DNA from: Acidaminococcus massiliensis
Lineage (GTDB): Bacteria > Bacillota > Negativicutes > Acidaminococcales > Acidaminococcaceae
Direction of reading: 5' to 3'
Assembly: GCF_900095825.1 (NCBI RefSeq)
Contig: NZ_LT608315.1
Coordinates: forward strand, 1-64,000
Length of the DNA: 64,000 bases
Positions 28,907 through 36,593 of this stretch are shown in pieces. Under the pieces are notes generated by a model. The model was not told the origin of the DNA. It did not search any database and was given only the letters and a program-made list of their open reading frames with translations. Every line of letters starts with the position of its first letter. Position 1 is the first letter of the stretch. A program made the position numbers and the translations under genes.

Positions 28907-29734
28907 TTACCGTTTTTCCAGCCGATACACATCCGGCCGGCGGTTATCCAGGGTAAAAGTGCTCTGTCGGACTTTGGTCACATACTCCAAGTCGATTTCA
29001 GCGGTGATCACACCAGGTTTTTCCGAGGCCCTGGCAATCACCGTCCCCCAAGGATCCACAATCAGGGAATTTCCATAGGCCGTGAACCGAGGTTTCTTCC
29101 CCATCTGGTTGGGAGCGATCACATAACATTCGTTTTCGATGGCCCGGGCCCGTACCAGTGTCTCCCAATGATCTTTTCCGGTATTGACGGTGAAGTTGGC
29201 GGGCACCGCAAAAATCTTCGCCCCATCCAGTGCCATCAGTCGGAAGATCTCTCCGAAGCGGACATCATAGCAGATGGCAAGGCCCAGTTTCCCCAGTTCC
29301 GTATCCGCAGACGCCAGAGCATTTCCCGGACACACCCGGTCGCTTTCCCGGCTGGTGACCCCGTTGGGCAGCACTACATCAAAGGGATGGAGCTTGGCAT
29401 ATTTGGCGGCCAGAGTGCCGTCCGGCCGGATCAGGAACGTAGTGTTGAAGGGACGGGACGGATCTTCCGGATTGCTTTCGTAGATGCTGCCGGCTTCCAG
29501 CCAGATGTCCAGTTCCCGGGCCAGTCCCGCCATTTTCTGGAAGGTAGGGCCAAGAGGAATAGGTTCCGCTTCCCCAGCAATATCTCTTCCAATATAATTC
29601 ATGGTCTCCGGCAGCACTACCAGTCTAGCTCCCCTGGCAGCGGCTTCCCGGATATACCCTTCAGCCACAGCCAGGTTGGCACTTTTGTCGTCTTGGGAAT
29701 CCATCTGGATGGCAGCAGCAATGAATTTGGTCAT
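28907..29734 (-). CDS. carbon-nitrogen hydrolase (nitrilase superfamily, Nit/omega-amidase-like)
   Basis: A 275-residue amidase with the catalytic Glu-Lys-Cys set: E in VVLPETMNYIG, K in KYAKLHPFD and C in LAICYDVRFGE. The pattern is closest to the Nit1/Nit2 branch (deaminated-glutathione amidase, omega-amidase), but the exact substrate is not certain. I chose the ATG at 29734, which follows AAAGGAG; the in-frame codons upstream have no binding site and run through GAGTGAA repeats. The UDP-sugar epimerase gene lies about 100 bases upstream on the same strand. Confidence 0.88.
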   Translation of the reverse strand: MTKFIAAAIQMDSQDDKSANLAVAEGYIREAAARGARLVVLPETMNYIGRDIAGEAEPIPLGPTFQKMAGLARELDIWLEAGSIYESNPEDPSRPFNTTFLIRPDGTLAAKYAKLHPFDVVLPNGVTSRESDRVCPGNALASADTELGKLGLAICYDVRFGEIFRLMALDGAKIFAVPANFTVNTGKDHWETLVRARAIENECYVIAPNQMGKKPRFTAYGNSLIVDPWGTVIARASEKPGVITAEIDLEYVTKVRQSTFTLDNRRPDVYRLEKR

Positions 29735-29838
29735 GTGGTTCTCCTTTCGGCGTGGCAATCGGCCTGCGCCCCCCTGTATATCCGCCCTTTCCAAGGACGG
29801 GGGACCAGCCCTGAGGCTGGTGGTGGGTTCTTCACTCT
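29735..29838. other. intergenic spacer with short direct repeats and a hairpin
   Basis: Between the epimerase and nitrilase-family genes lie a tandem TTCACTC pair next to the epimerase stop and a small hairpin (CCAGCC...GGCTGG, about 29804-29821) with no T-tract. I see no gene here. Confidence 0.4.
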
Positions 29839-30837
29839 TCACTCAATATGATAATACTCCCGGTACCAGCGGGCGAACTTCCCCAGCCCGTCGGCAATGG
29901 TGGTGCTGGGCCGGAATCCGAAATCCCGTTCCAGTTCACTTACATCCGCATAGGTCTGGTACACATCCCCCGGCTGCATAGGCAGATATTCCTTTTCCGC
30001 CTTTTTCCCCAAGGCCTTTTCCAGGGTCTCGATGAAGGTCATGAGCTTTTCCGGATGGTTGTTCCCGATGTTGTAGATCTTGTACCGGTCTCCTTCTCCA
30101 TTGGGCCGGGGCGGGTTGCACAGCATATTCTGGATGCCGGTGACGATATCGTCCACATAGGTGAAATCCCGGTACATATCCCCCTGGTTGAAGATGGTGA
30201 TGGGTTCTCCCTTCATGATCTTGTTGGTGAACTTGAAATAGGCCATGTCCGGCCGGCCAAAAGGTCCATACACCGTAAAGAACCGGAGGCCTGTGGAAGG
30301 GATCCCATACAAGTGGCAATAGGTATAGGCCATCAGTTCGTCGGATTTCTTGGTAGCCGCATACAGACTGATGGGATGGTCCACATTGTCCGTGGTGGAA
30401 AAGGGGGTTTTCTTCTGGTTCCCGTACACGGAAGAGCTGGATGCGAACAGCAGATGCTCCGGCTGGAAATGCCGGCAGGCTTCCAGGATATTGAAGAACC
30501 CTACAATGTTGGAGTCGATGTATTCCCGGGGATGGTCGATGCTGTAGCGGACCCCGGCCTGGGCAGCCAGGTTCACCACGATGTCCGGCTGGAACTCTTT
30601 AAAGATTCGCTCCACCGTTTCTTTTTCTGCCAGATCTCCCTGGGTGAAAGAAAAAGCCGGGTACAGTTCCAGTTGGGCCAGCCGGTCCCTCTTCAGCTGC
30701 ACTTCGTAGTAGGCATTCATGTTGTCCAGTCCGGCCACCCGGGCCCCCAGGGACAGCAGCCGCTTGGCCAGATGGTAGCCGATGAACCCGGCTGCCCCGG
30801 TGATCAGGATTTTTTTGTTGGCGTCAAAAGGTTCCAT
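29839..30837 (-). CDS. NAD-dependent UDP-sugar epimerase, probable UDP-glucuronate 4-epimerase
   Basis: A 332-residue short-chain dehydrogenase of the extended type. It has the NAD-binding GAAGFIGYHLAKRL (about 14-27), catalytic SSSSVYG and YAATKKS (the YxxxK pair) and GLRFFTVYGPFGRPDMA, typical of CapI/GalE-like UDP-glucuronate epimerases. It would convert UDP-glucuronate to UDP-galacturonate. This fits the UDP-glucose dehydrogenase gene 9 bases upstream, which makes UDP-glucuronate. It probably supplies uronic acids for LPS or capsule. Confidence 0.88.
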   Translation of the reverse strand: MEPFDANKKILITGAAGFIGYHLAKRLLSLGARVAGLDNMNAYYEVQLKRDRLAQLELYPAFSFTQGDLAEKETVERIFKEFQPDIVVNLAAQAGVRYSIDHPREYIDSNIVGFFNILEACRHFQPEHLLFASSSSVYGNQKKTPFSTTDNVDHPISLYAATKKSDELMAYTYCHLYGIPSTGLRFFTVYGPFGRPDMAYFKFTNKIMKGEPITIFNQGDMYRDFTYVDDIVTGIQNMLCNPPRPNGEGDRYKIYNIGNNHPEKLMTFIETLEKALGKKAEKEYLPMQPGDVYQTYADVSELERDFGFRPSTTIADGLGKFARWYREYYHIE

Positions 30838-30846
30838 AACTGCTCC

Positions 30847-32013
30847 TTAGTCCCGGTCGAACAGATCCCGGGTATAGACTTTTTCTTTCACATCCGCCAA
30901 GTCGTCCGACCAGCGGTTGGCCACGATCAGGTCACATTCCTTCTTGAACTGGGCCAAGTCCCTGCACACTGGAGAACGGAAAAACTCCTTGTCCTGCAGG
31001 GTGGGTTCATAGACCACAACAGGGATCCCTTTGGCTTTGATCCGTTTCATCACACCCTGGATGGCAGAAGACCGGAAATTATCCGAGGCACTCTTCATCG
31101 TCAGCCGGTAGATGCCTACGGTTTTAGGGTTACGGGCAATGATTTCGTCAGCAATATGGTCCTTCCGGGTCCGGTTGGCCGCCACGATGGCAGAAATCAA
31201 GTTCTGGGGCACATCCTGGTAGTTGGCCAGCAATTGTTTGGTATCCTTGGGCAAGCAGTAGCCCCCGTATCCAAAGGATGGATTGTTGTAGAAGTCCCCG
31301 ATCCTGGGATCCAGGGAGACCCCTTTGATGATCTGGGCTGTGGAAAGGCCCCGCATTTCTGCATAAGAATCCAGTTCGTTGAAATAAGCCACCCGGAGAG
31401 CCAGGTAGGTATTGGCAAAGAGTTTGATGGCCTCAGCTTCCGTAGAGCCCGTGAACAGCATGGGGATCTCCTTTTTCTCCGCACCTGCTGCCAGGAGCGC
31501 CGCAAACTGCCGGGCCCGGGGAGAATCTTCCCCTACCACGATCCGGGAGGGATGGAGGTTATCGTACAGAGCCTTCCCTTCCCGCAGGAATTCCGGAGAA
31601 AAGATGATGTTTTCCGTATGGTACCGTTTCCGGATTTCCGCCGTATAGCCCACCGGCACTGTGGATTTGATGACCATCACAGCAGAGGGGTTGATCTCCA
31701 AGACTTCTTCGATGACATTTTCCACTGAAGAAGTGTCAAAGAAATTTTTCTGGGGGTCATAGTTGGTGGGAGTGGAGATGATGATATAAGCCGCGCCTTC
31801 GAAAGCATCCCGGGGATCCAGGGTGGCCCTGAACCGGATATCCTTCCGTTCCAGGAAACGGGAAATATCTTCATCCACCAGAGGAGATCGGCCTTCGTTG
31901 AGCATCCGTACTTTTTCCGGCACAATGTCCAGCGCCACCACTTCCTGGTGCTGGGCCAGCAGGAGCCCATTGGAAAGGCCCACATAGCCGGTGCCTGCAA
32001 TTGCGATTTTCAT
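30847..32013 (-). CDS. ugd: UDP-glucose 6-dehydrogenase
   Basis: A 388-residue enzyme oxidising UDP-glucose to UDP-glucuronate with two NAD. It has [10 protein letters not shown] at the N-terminus (about 7-16), [16 protein letters not shown], the central [17 protein letters not shown] helix and the catalytic cysteine in [12 protein letters not shown]. The C-terminal UDP-binding domain is complete. First gene of ugd-epimerase, with an extended -10 promoter at 32043-32051. Confidence 0.94.
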   Translation of the reverse strand: MKIAIAGTGYVGLSNGLLLAQHQEVVALDIVPEKVRMLNEGRSPLVDEDISRFLERKDIRFRATLDPRDAFEGAAYIIISTPTNYDPQKNFFDTSSVENVIEEVLEINPSAVMVIKSTVPVGYTAEIRKRYHTENIIFSPEFLREGKALYDNLHPSRIVVGEDSPRARQFAALLAAGAEKKEIPMLFTGSTEAEAIKLFANTYLALRVAYFNELDSYAEMRGLSTAQIIKGVSLDPRIGDFYNNPSFGYGGYCLPKDTKQLLANYQDVPQNLISAIVAANRTRKDHIADEIIARNPKTVGIYRLTMKSASDNFRSSAIQGVMKRIKAKGIPVVVYEPTLQDKEFFRSPVCRDLAQFKKECDLIVANRWSDDLADVKEKVYTRDLFDRD

Positions 32014-32042
32014 AAGAACGGCTCCTTTCCTGCAATAGGAAT

Positions 32043-32051
32043 ATTATACCA
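32043..32051 (-). promoter_or_regulatory. ugd promoter (extended -10)
   Basis: Minus strand TG-G-TATAAT with no -35 visible. It lies immediately behind the T-tract of the preceding terminator. Confidence 0.6.
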
Positions 32052-32090
32052 TAAAAAAAGGGGGTGCCGCACGCAATGTGCGGCACCCCC
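32050..32090 (-). terminator. terminator after the LTA-synthase-like gene
   Basis: Minus strand: GGGGGTGCCGCAC, loop, GTGCGGCACCCCC, a 13-bp perfect stem, then seven T residues. The stem lies about 145 bases past the stop codon, and the spacer carries degenerate GTGAC/GGTCA repeats but no visible gene. Confidence 0.85.
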
Positions 32091-32233
32091 AGTCACGGGC
32101 CGCGGGTCATGGGTCGTGAGCCTGGACGTACAAACCATTTGTTTTTTTCTTTATAATGATCCAGCAAAATCGACTGAATGCTGTAAAACCGAATCTCCGT
32201 TCTGCACCAACAAGCCCTCGACTCGTGACCTCC

Positions 32234-34261
32234 TTATTTTTTCAGCACCTCCGGATGCCGGACCAGATACCCGGTCAGGTCCATCCAAGCTTCCCGTTCT
32301 TCTAGGTAGGGTTTGGGACCTTCTTTCAGGTCTTCAGGTCCATACTGCTGTCCCAGGGGCTGGTAGAAGTCCTGGCTGTAGCTGCCATAGGCATCCTTCC
32401 GCAGCCAGTGGTAAGGCGAAACCACATGGTCGATGGGTTCCAGCAGGGACGGGTACAGGGAATAATAGGTGAAACCAGCTGGGGCGATCAACTCGAAGAG
32501 GGTGGGCGCAATGTTCATATGGCTCCCGATGGTATTGCCGGCCAGGCTGTGGGGACCCAGTTCCCGATGGTTCATCAAAAGCACCGGGCTGTGCCGTTCC
32601 CGGAGATTGCAGTCCCGTCCCATCAGAGAAGTCTTGCTGAGCACCGGACTCATATCGATGGAATGGTCTCCGGTCAAGATGAACAGGCAGTCCGGATAGG
32701 CCTCCCGCATGGTCCGGATGAATTTTCCCAGAGCCTGGTCCGAGAACCAGAAGGTCCCCAGGTTTTTCTGGATTTCCTTGTTCCGCCGGATGTCCCGGGG
32801 AGCTTCCGGCATCACCTTCTCCGGATCATACCCGTAGTCTTTCAGGGGAATCTTGAAGGGGCCGTGGTAACTGGTGGTATACAGGAAGTGGAACTGATAA
32901 GGCCCATTGGCTTCCTCCTGCTGCTGGATCAATTCTGCCGCTTTTTCCAGGAATACATTGTCATAGACCCCCACCCATGTTTTCGGTGCATCGGGGCCGC
33001 AGAAATCCGTGGCCGTCATCACCTGGTCGAACCCGCAAGCCGGGGCAAACTGGTTGAAGTTCCCGTAGGTCACATTTCCCCCGTACCAATAGGTGGAATG
33101 GTAGCCCAGCTTTTTCAGCTGCCGAGGCAGAGCCGTCGGCAGATTGTTCTTCCAGAAGCTTTCCTTTTCATTCAGTTCCAGCCCCGCATCGAAGATCCCG
33201 CTCATCAAACTCACAATGGAAGGCCGGGAAATGATGCCGGCAGAAAGAGCACTGGTCAGGGAAGCGGTATGGGGATCCTCCATCAGCTGTTTTCCCCCCT
33301 CCACCAAGTTCAGACAGGCAAACTGGGGATCAAAGAACTGCTGGAGATAGGTTTCTCCCACAAAAAGGAAAATATGGGTGGGTTTGGTGATCCGGGCCCC
33401 CTGGGCCGTCCGCCTGAATCCATAGGCCGGGTTGGGCAGCTGGTCTGCCAAGACTTTTTCCGTAAAGAAAGGCTGGACGGCCGCCAGATCCTGGGCATCC
33501 GTGTGCTCATAGGAGGGATTCAGCTTGTGCTTCATCACCTGTTCCAGAGCCACCAGATCGTCCACCGTGGCCTTGGCAAAGAAAATGTCCTTTTTCACCA
33601 CGCTGGGGATGGTGTCCCATTCCGGCTTATCGTCATGCCAGAAAGTCCCTCCGTAGCGGAACCAGTAAAAAGCGGCAATGGCCCCCAGGAAAATCACCGT
33701 GTTGTATCCGTAATGGAGGATGGGATTGAAAAAGTCCAGGTACTGGAAGCTGGGCAGCTGGAGCAGACCCTGGATACAGGCCCCGCACAAAGCCAGGTAG
33801 GGCAGGATGCCCAAAAGGATCCAGGCCCCGTGGTCCTGATGGAAGAAAATGTCCACCAGGTTGTGCTTTTCCGCTTTGGCCCCCAGCTTCAAAGTCTGGT
33901 TAAAGATATCATGGAAATGCTTGTAGAACAGCATCTTTCCCGCAAAGGCCAGGTAAAGCACCAGGCTGTAGACCAGCCCTCCTGTCAGCCGCAGGGTATC
34001 CCCCCAATGGTGCCACACCGGGAAAAAAGCCCCGGGCAGGCTCAGGAGGACCATCGGGATCAAAAAGACATAGGCGTTGAAATCCATCCCCCACCAGAAA
34101 CCATACCGGAAACAGTGCCAGATCACCGGCCCCTTGCCCTTCAGGCTCCGATAGGGATTGTACACTGCAATGAAAAGCAGACGAAAGACCGCACACAGGA
34201 TGGGAAAGAACAAAAACAGCTTTCCATCCTGCTGCAGCGATGCGTAGAATAGACTGAACAA
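32234..34261 (-). CDS. LTA-synthase/MdoB-like phosphoglycerol transferase (sulfatase superfamily)
   Basis: A 675-residue protein with about five N-terminal membrane helices (to about residue 215) and a periplasmic alkaline-phosphatase-superfamily domain (about 290-640). Metal-site motifs include FLFVGETY near 300 and FILTGDHSIDM near 545. The nucleophile region SRPSIVSLMSG has Ser where LtaS uses Thr. Such enzymes transfer phosphoglycerol or phosphoethanolamine to surface glycans. In a diderm with LPS, decoration of LPS or a periplasmic glucan is more likely than true lipoteichoic acid. The start is TTG, with AGGAGG 6-7 bases before. It lies 18 bases after the AlbA-type regulator gene. Confidence 0.82.
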   Translation of the reverse strand: MFSLFYASLQQDGKLFLFFPILCAVFRLLFIAVYNPYRSLKGKGPVIWHCFRYGFWWGMDFNAYVFLIPMVLLSLPGAFFPVWHHWGDTLRLTGGLVYSLVLYLAFAGKMLFYKHFHDIFNQTLKLGAKAEKHNLVDIFFHQDHGAWILLGILPYLALCGACIQGLLQLPSFQYLDFFNPILHYGYNTVIFLGAIAAFYWFRYGGTFWHDDKPEWDTIPSVVKKDIFFAKATVDDLVALEQVMKHKLNPSYEHTDAQDLAAVQPFFTEKVLADQLPNPAYGFRRTAQGARITKPTHIFLFVGETYLQQFFDPQFACLNLVEGGKQLMEDPHTASLTSALSAGIISRPSIVSLMSGIFDAGLELNEKESFWKNNLPTALPRQLKKLGYHSTYWYGGNVTYGNFNQFAPACGFDQVMTATDFCGPDAPKTWVGVYDNVFLEKAAELIQQQEEANGPYQFHFLYTTSYHGPFKIPLKDYGYDPEKVMPEAPRDIRRNKEIQKNLGTFWFSDQALGKFIRTMREAYPDCLFILTGDHSIDMSPVLSKTSLMGRDCNLRERHSPVLLMNHRELGPHSLAGNTIGSHMNIAPTLFELIAPAGFTYYSLYPSLLEPIDHVVSPYHWLRKDAYGSYSQDFYQPLGQQYGPEDLKEGPKPYLEEREAWMDLTGYLVRHPEVLKK

Positions 34262-34279
34262 AATTTCCCTCCTTTTGGA

Positions 34280-35536
34280 TTACTGCCGCTGGTAACGGGT
34301 ACCCCGGCCTTTGCCCACTTTCAGCACGGCCTTTTTCCCCACCAGCCGGTTCAGCAGACGGATGACTTTGGTCTTTTCAAAACCGGTGGCCTGTTCGATT
34401 TCCTGCCGGCTCAGCAGGCCATTTTCCGGAAATACGGCACAGATTCTTTGCTCCTCCTGGTCCAAGGGCGGCATGGCATCCACCAGAGGCAGGGTCACCT
34501 GGATAATATGATCCGTTACCTGAAAATCCGGTTTGATCCGGCTTTGGCGGTAGGCATAAAGGATCCGCTGGATGCCCGTTCCAAAGGCTTCAATATACCC
34601 CAGCCGATAGAACACATTGGCCAGTTTGGGATTCCGCAGAATGGAAATCTGATGATGGAGATATTCTTCCTGGCTGATGCCTGCCGGCAGTCCTCCCGGC
34701 GAGGTAATTTCCACCTTGTCCGGATACATGGCCACCCGTATAGCAGTGGGAATATCCCAGGTACGATGGACCAGAGCGTTGGCCATGGCTTCTCTGATGG
34801 CCTGACCGGGAATCTTCTCCACCATCCGCCGTTCCACTCCGTCGATTTTCTCCACCTGGTATTCCCGGGCAATCCGTTCCACAGCCTGGTGGAACAGGGA
34901 CAATACGGAACATCCATGGATTTTGATCCGTTCCCGGATTTCATTGATGGACCGGCCAAAGGCCATCATATCCACCCCCGGAAAGGTATTCTGATCAGAA
35001 AAAAGTTCCGCCACATGGGAGAACTTGCCTTCTGCCGTATAAAATCCCAATGTTTTCAATACATCCGTATCCACCTGAGAAACCCCCAGTTGTTTTTCCA
35101 TTTCCCGGGACAGGACGGAAAAGGTTAAAGAAGAATCCTCCGCCGGCAAATCTTCAAAATACCGGTGGGACCCTTCTAGGATCAACCGGTTTAAAGCCAG
35201 GCGGTCCACTTCAAGAGAAGCGGAATCACTCCTTCTATACGCTTTATTTTTGTACAGATATGGTGGATTGTCTCCTTTTCTCACCGTCAAGATAATAGTC
35301 TGGTTTTTTTCATTGATTTTCAGCGTATAATCAGGCTGCGGTGAAATACTGTCATTGATTTTATTTTCTATATCCAGACATTTTTGCACGGCTTGGGGAA
35401 TGCCCTTGACCGTACCATCATCCCGGACGCCAAAAATGATTTTTCCATCCTGATAATTGGCAAAAGCACTGACAGTCTTCAAAAAGGTGTTTGTAATATC
35501 TTCCTTATATTCCAATATATTGCTTTCCCGTTCCAC
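34280..35536 (-). CDS. AlbA_2/Schlafen-type ATP-binding transcriptional regulator
   Basis: A 418-residue protein. The N-terminal AlbA_2 domain (about 5-110) begins with ESNILEYKEDITN and contains GGKIIFGV-like FANYQDGKIIFGVRDDG. The middle has a degenerate GHKL-type ATPase region (REAMANALVHRTWD, about 250-330), and the C-terminus a winged helix (about 360-415, LLSRQEIEQATGFEKTKVIRLL). Family members act as DNA-binding regulators, sometimes beside mobile or defence genes. The start is GTG, with AGGAGG 9 bases before. Its promoter is enclosed by a 13-bp perfect inverted repeat, which suggests autoregulation. The LTA-synthase-like gene follows closely. Confidence 0.85.
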   Translation of the reverse strand: MERESNILEYKEDITNTFLKTVSAFANYQDGKIIFGVRDDGTVKGIPQAVQKCLDIENKINDSISPQPDYTLKINEKNQTIILTVRKGDNPPYLYKNKAYRRSDSASLEVDRLALNRLILEGSHRYFEDLPAEDSSLTFSVLSREMEKQLGVSQVDTDVLKTLGFYTAEGKFSHVAELFSDQNTFPGVDMMAFGRSINEIRERIKIHGCSVLSLFHQAVERIAREYQVEKIDGVERRMVEKIPGQAIREAMANALVHRTWDIPTAIRVAMYPDKVEITSPGGLPAGISQEEYLHHQISILRNPKLANVFYRLGYIEAFGTGIQRILYAYRQSRIKPDFQVTDHIIQVTLPLVDAMPPLDQEEQRICAVFPENGLLSRQEIEQATGFEKTKVIRLLNRLVGKKAVLKVGKGRGTRYQRQ

Positions 35537-35564
35537 AAAATTCCGCCTCCTTTTCTTTTCGATT

Positions 35565-35607
35565 CATTTGCGTTGCATTAATTATAGCAATGGTTGCAAC
35601 GCAAATG
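35565..35607. promoter_or_regulatory. operator pair enclosing the AlbA-regulator promoter
   Basis: A perfect 13-bp inverted repeat (CATTTGCGTTGCA at 35565-35577 and its complement at 35595-35607) surrounds a 17-base spacer. The spacer holds the extended -10 TGCTATAAT (minus, 35589-35581). A protein bound here would cover the promoter. Confidence 0.75.
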
Positions 35608-35633
35608 CAACGTAAATTTTGCGTTGCATTTGC
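35601..35633. repeat. second inverted repeat of the same motif
   Basis: GCAAATGCAACG (35601-35612) and its complement CGTTGCATTTGC (35622-35633) are separated by 9 bases. The left arm overlaps the right arm of the first operator pair, giving an array of half-sites upstream of the promoter. Confidence 0.7.
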
Positions 35634-35646
35634 GTTTGCAACGAAA
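35622..35646. repeat. 25-bp direct repeat, copy 1 (AlbA-regulator side)
   Basis: Identical over 25 bases to 36514-36538. It contains CGTTGCATTTGCG followed by TTTGCAACGAAA. The two copies bracket the MNT-HEPN gene pair. The rest of the stretch to 35758 holds no recognisable gene. Confidence 0.8.
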
Positions 35647-35758
35647 GAAAACCGCAGGGACTGTACAGCCGGCGGCCCGCAGAACACATGAACAGACGAT
35701 GTATCTGCGGGTGGCCGGACCTGCCGCCCCTACGGTTCCGATTTATACGCTTCTTTTT

Positions 35759-36151
35759 CTACCTGGCACCGCCTATTTTATCCAGCCAGAACTGGAGCAG
35801 CGGATCATACTGGCGGATCCGTTCCACCACCGCTTGGGCAAAAGTTTCATCATAGGTATGAGAGGTCAGATTCCGGTCATCTGCCATCTGCAGGGCCTCC
35901 TGGGTCTGCCTCTCATCCAGCAACCCCAGCTCCCGACAGCACCGGATGACTTTTTTAGGCGATGCCGCATCAATGCCTTCCTCTACATAAAGATACTCTT
36001 TGACACATTTCCACAGCAATTCAAAAGAAAATTCGAACCGCTGGATCAGGGCATCCCGTTCCACCTCGGATAGGTCCGGTTTAACTGCCAGTTCGTGGAG
36101 TTTGGCTAGTGCTCTTTGTGCTGTTTTTATGCGTTCTTGTACTTTTTCCAT
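35759..36151 (-). CDS. HEPN-domain toxin / nucleotidyltransferase substrate-binding protein (HI0074 type)
   Basis: A 130-residue all-alpha HEPN protein. The catalytic RX4HXY motif is intact (R93, H98, Y100 in RNLTSHTY). In the characterised Shewanella pair this motif is the RNase active site, and the partner MNT protein silences it by AMPylating the tyrosine. The start at 36151 (MEKVQERIKTAQ) overlaps the end of the MNT gene by 25 bases; an in-frame extension upstream has no homology. Order is MNT (antitoxin) then HEPN (toxin). Confidence 0.87.
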   Translation of the reverse strand: MEKVQERIKTAQRALAKLHELAVKPDLSEVERDALIQRFEFSFELLWKCVKEYLYVEEGIDAASPKKVIRCCRELGLLDERQTQEALQMADDRNLTSHTYDETFAQAVVERIRQYDPLLQFWLDKIGGAR

Positions 36152-36432
36152 AAAATACCCTCCTGACGAATTTTCTGCAGCAGTATTTTGCTGGCAAATT
36201 GCATATCCACCAAATCTATCCGATACGGAATACTGGACTCTTCTAGTTTTTCCCGCAATGAACAAATACTGGAGGCTATATTCTCTTTGCTTTCTATGGC
36301 TATATCTACATCTGAGCTTTGTTTCTGTTCACCCCGTGCCCAGGAACCAAACAGATAAATCTGGACATCCTGCGATGCCATTGAAGACAAAACAAGGTCT
36401 TTAATTTGTTCCAAAGCCTTCTGGGATTTCAT
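36127..36432 (-). CDS. minimal nucleotidyltransferase antitoxin (MNT, HI0073 type)
   Basis: A 101-residue DNA polymerase beta-like nucleotidyltransferase. It has the complete GSX10DXD motif (G29, S30, D41, D43) and a probable third metal-binding Asp in YRIDLVD (D76). MNT antitoxins transfer AMP to the HEPN partner. AAAAGGAG precedes the ATG, and the HEPN gene overlaps its 3' end by 25 bases. The promoter region carries a copy of the repeat found in front of the AlbA-type regulator. Confidence 0.9.
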   Translation of the reverse strand: MKSQKALEQIKDLVLSSMASQDVQIYLFGSWARGEQKQSSDVDIAIESKENIASSICSLREKLEESSIPYRIDLVDMQFASKILLQKIRQEGILWKKYKNA

Positions 36433-36471
36433 TTTTCGCTCCTTTTGTTTCTTCTAAATAGCTTTTCTTTT

Positions 36472-36480
36472 ATTATAGCA
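36472..36480 (-). promoter_or_regulatory. MNT-HEPN promoter (extended -10)
   Basis: Minus strand TG-C-TATAAT, without a good -35. It has the same extended -10 sequence as the AlbA-regulator promoter. The 25-bp repeat copy at 36514-36538 lies about 34 bases upstream. Confidence 0.6.
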
Positions 36481-36513
36481 TGGAATAGAAGGACCTTTCG
36501 AGTTTCTGTTACA

Positions 36514-36538
36514 CGTTGCATTTGCGTTTGCAACGAAA
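36514..36538. repeat. 25-bp direct repeat, copy 2 (MNT-HEPN side)
   Basis: Identical to 35622-35646. Within it, GTTGCATTTGCGTTTGCAAC forms an imperfect palindrome. It lies between the terminator of the LPS cluster and the MNT promoter. Confidence 0.8.
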
Positions 36539-36567
36539 AAGGGGCTGCCCATATGATAGCCCCTCAT
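36535..36567 (-). terminator. terminator of the LPS glycosyltransferase operon
   Basis: Minus strand: GGGGCTAT, loop, GGCAGCCCC, then five T residues. It lies 27 bases past the stop of the last glycosyltransferase gene, and its T-tract overlaps the end of the 25-bp repeat. Confidence 0.7.
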
Positions 36568-36593
36568 TGTACCAATCTATTCTATTGTAACTC

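Noticed and set aside
35565-35646. CRISPR-like repeats
   Set aside because: The repeated units are inverted half-sites with short unequal gaps around a promoter. There are no regular spacers and no cas genes.
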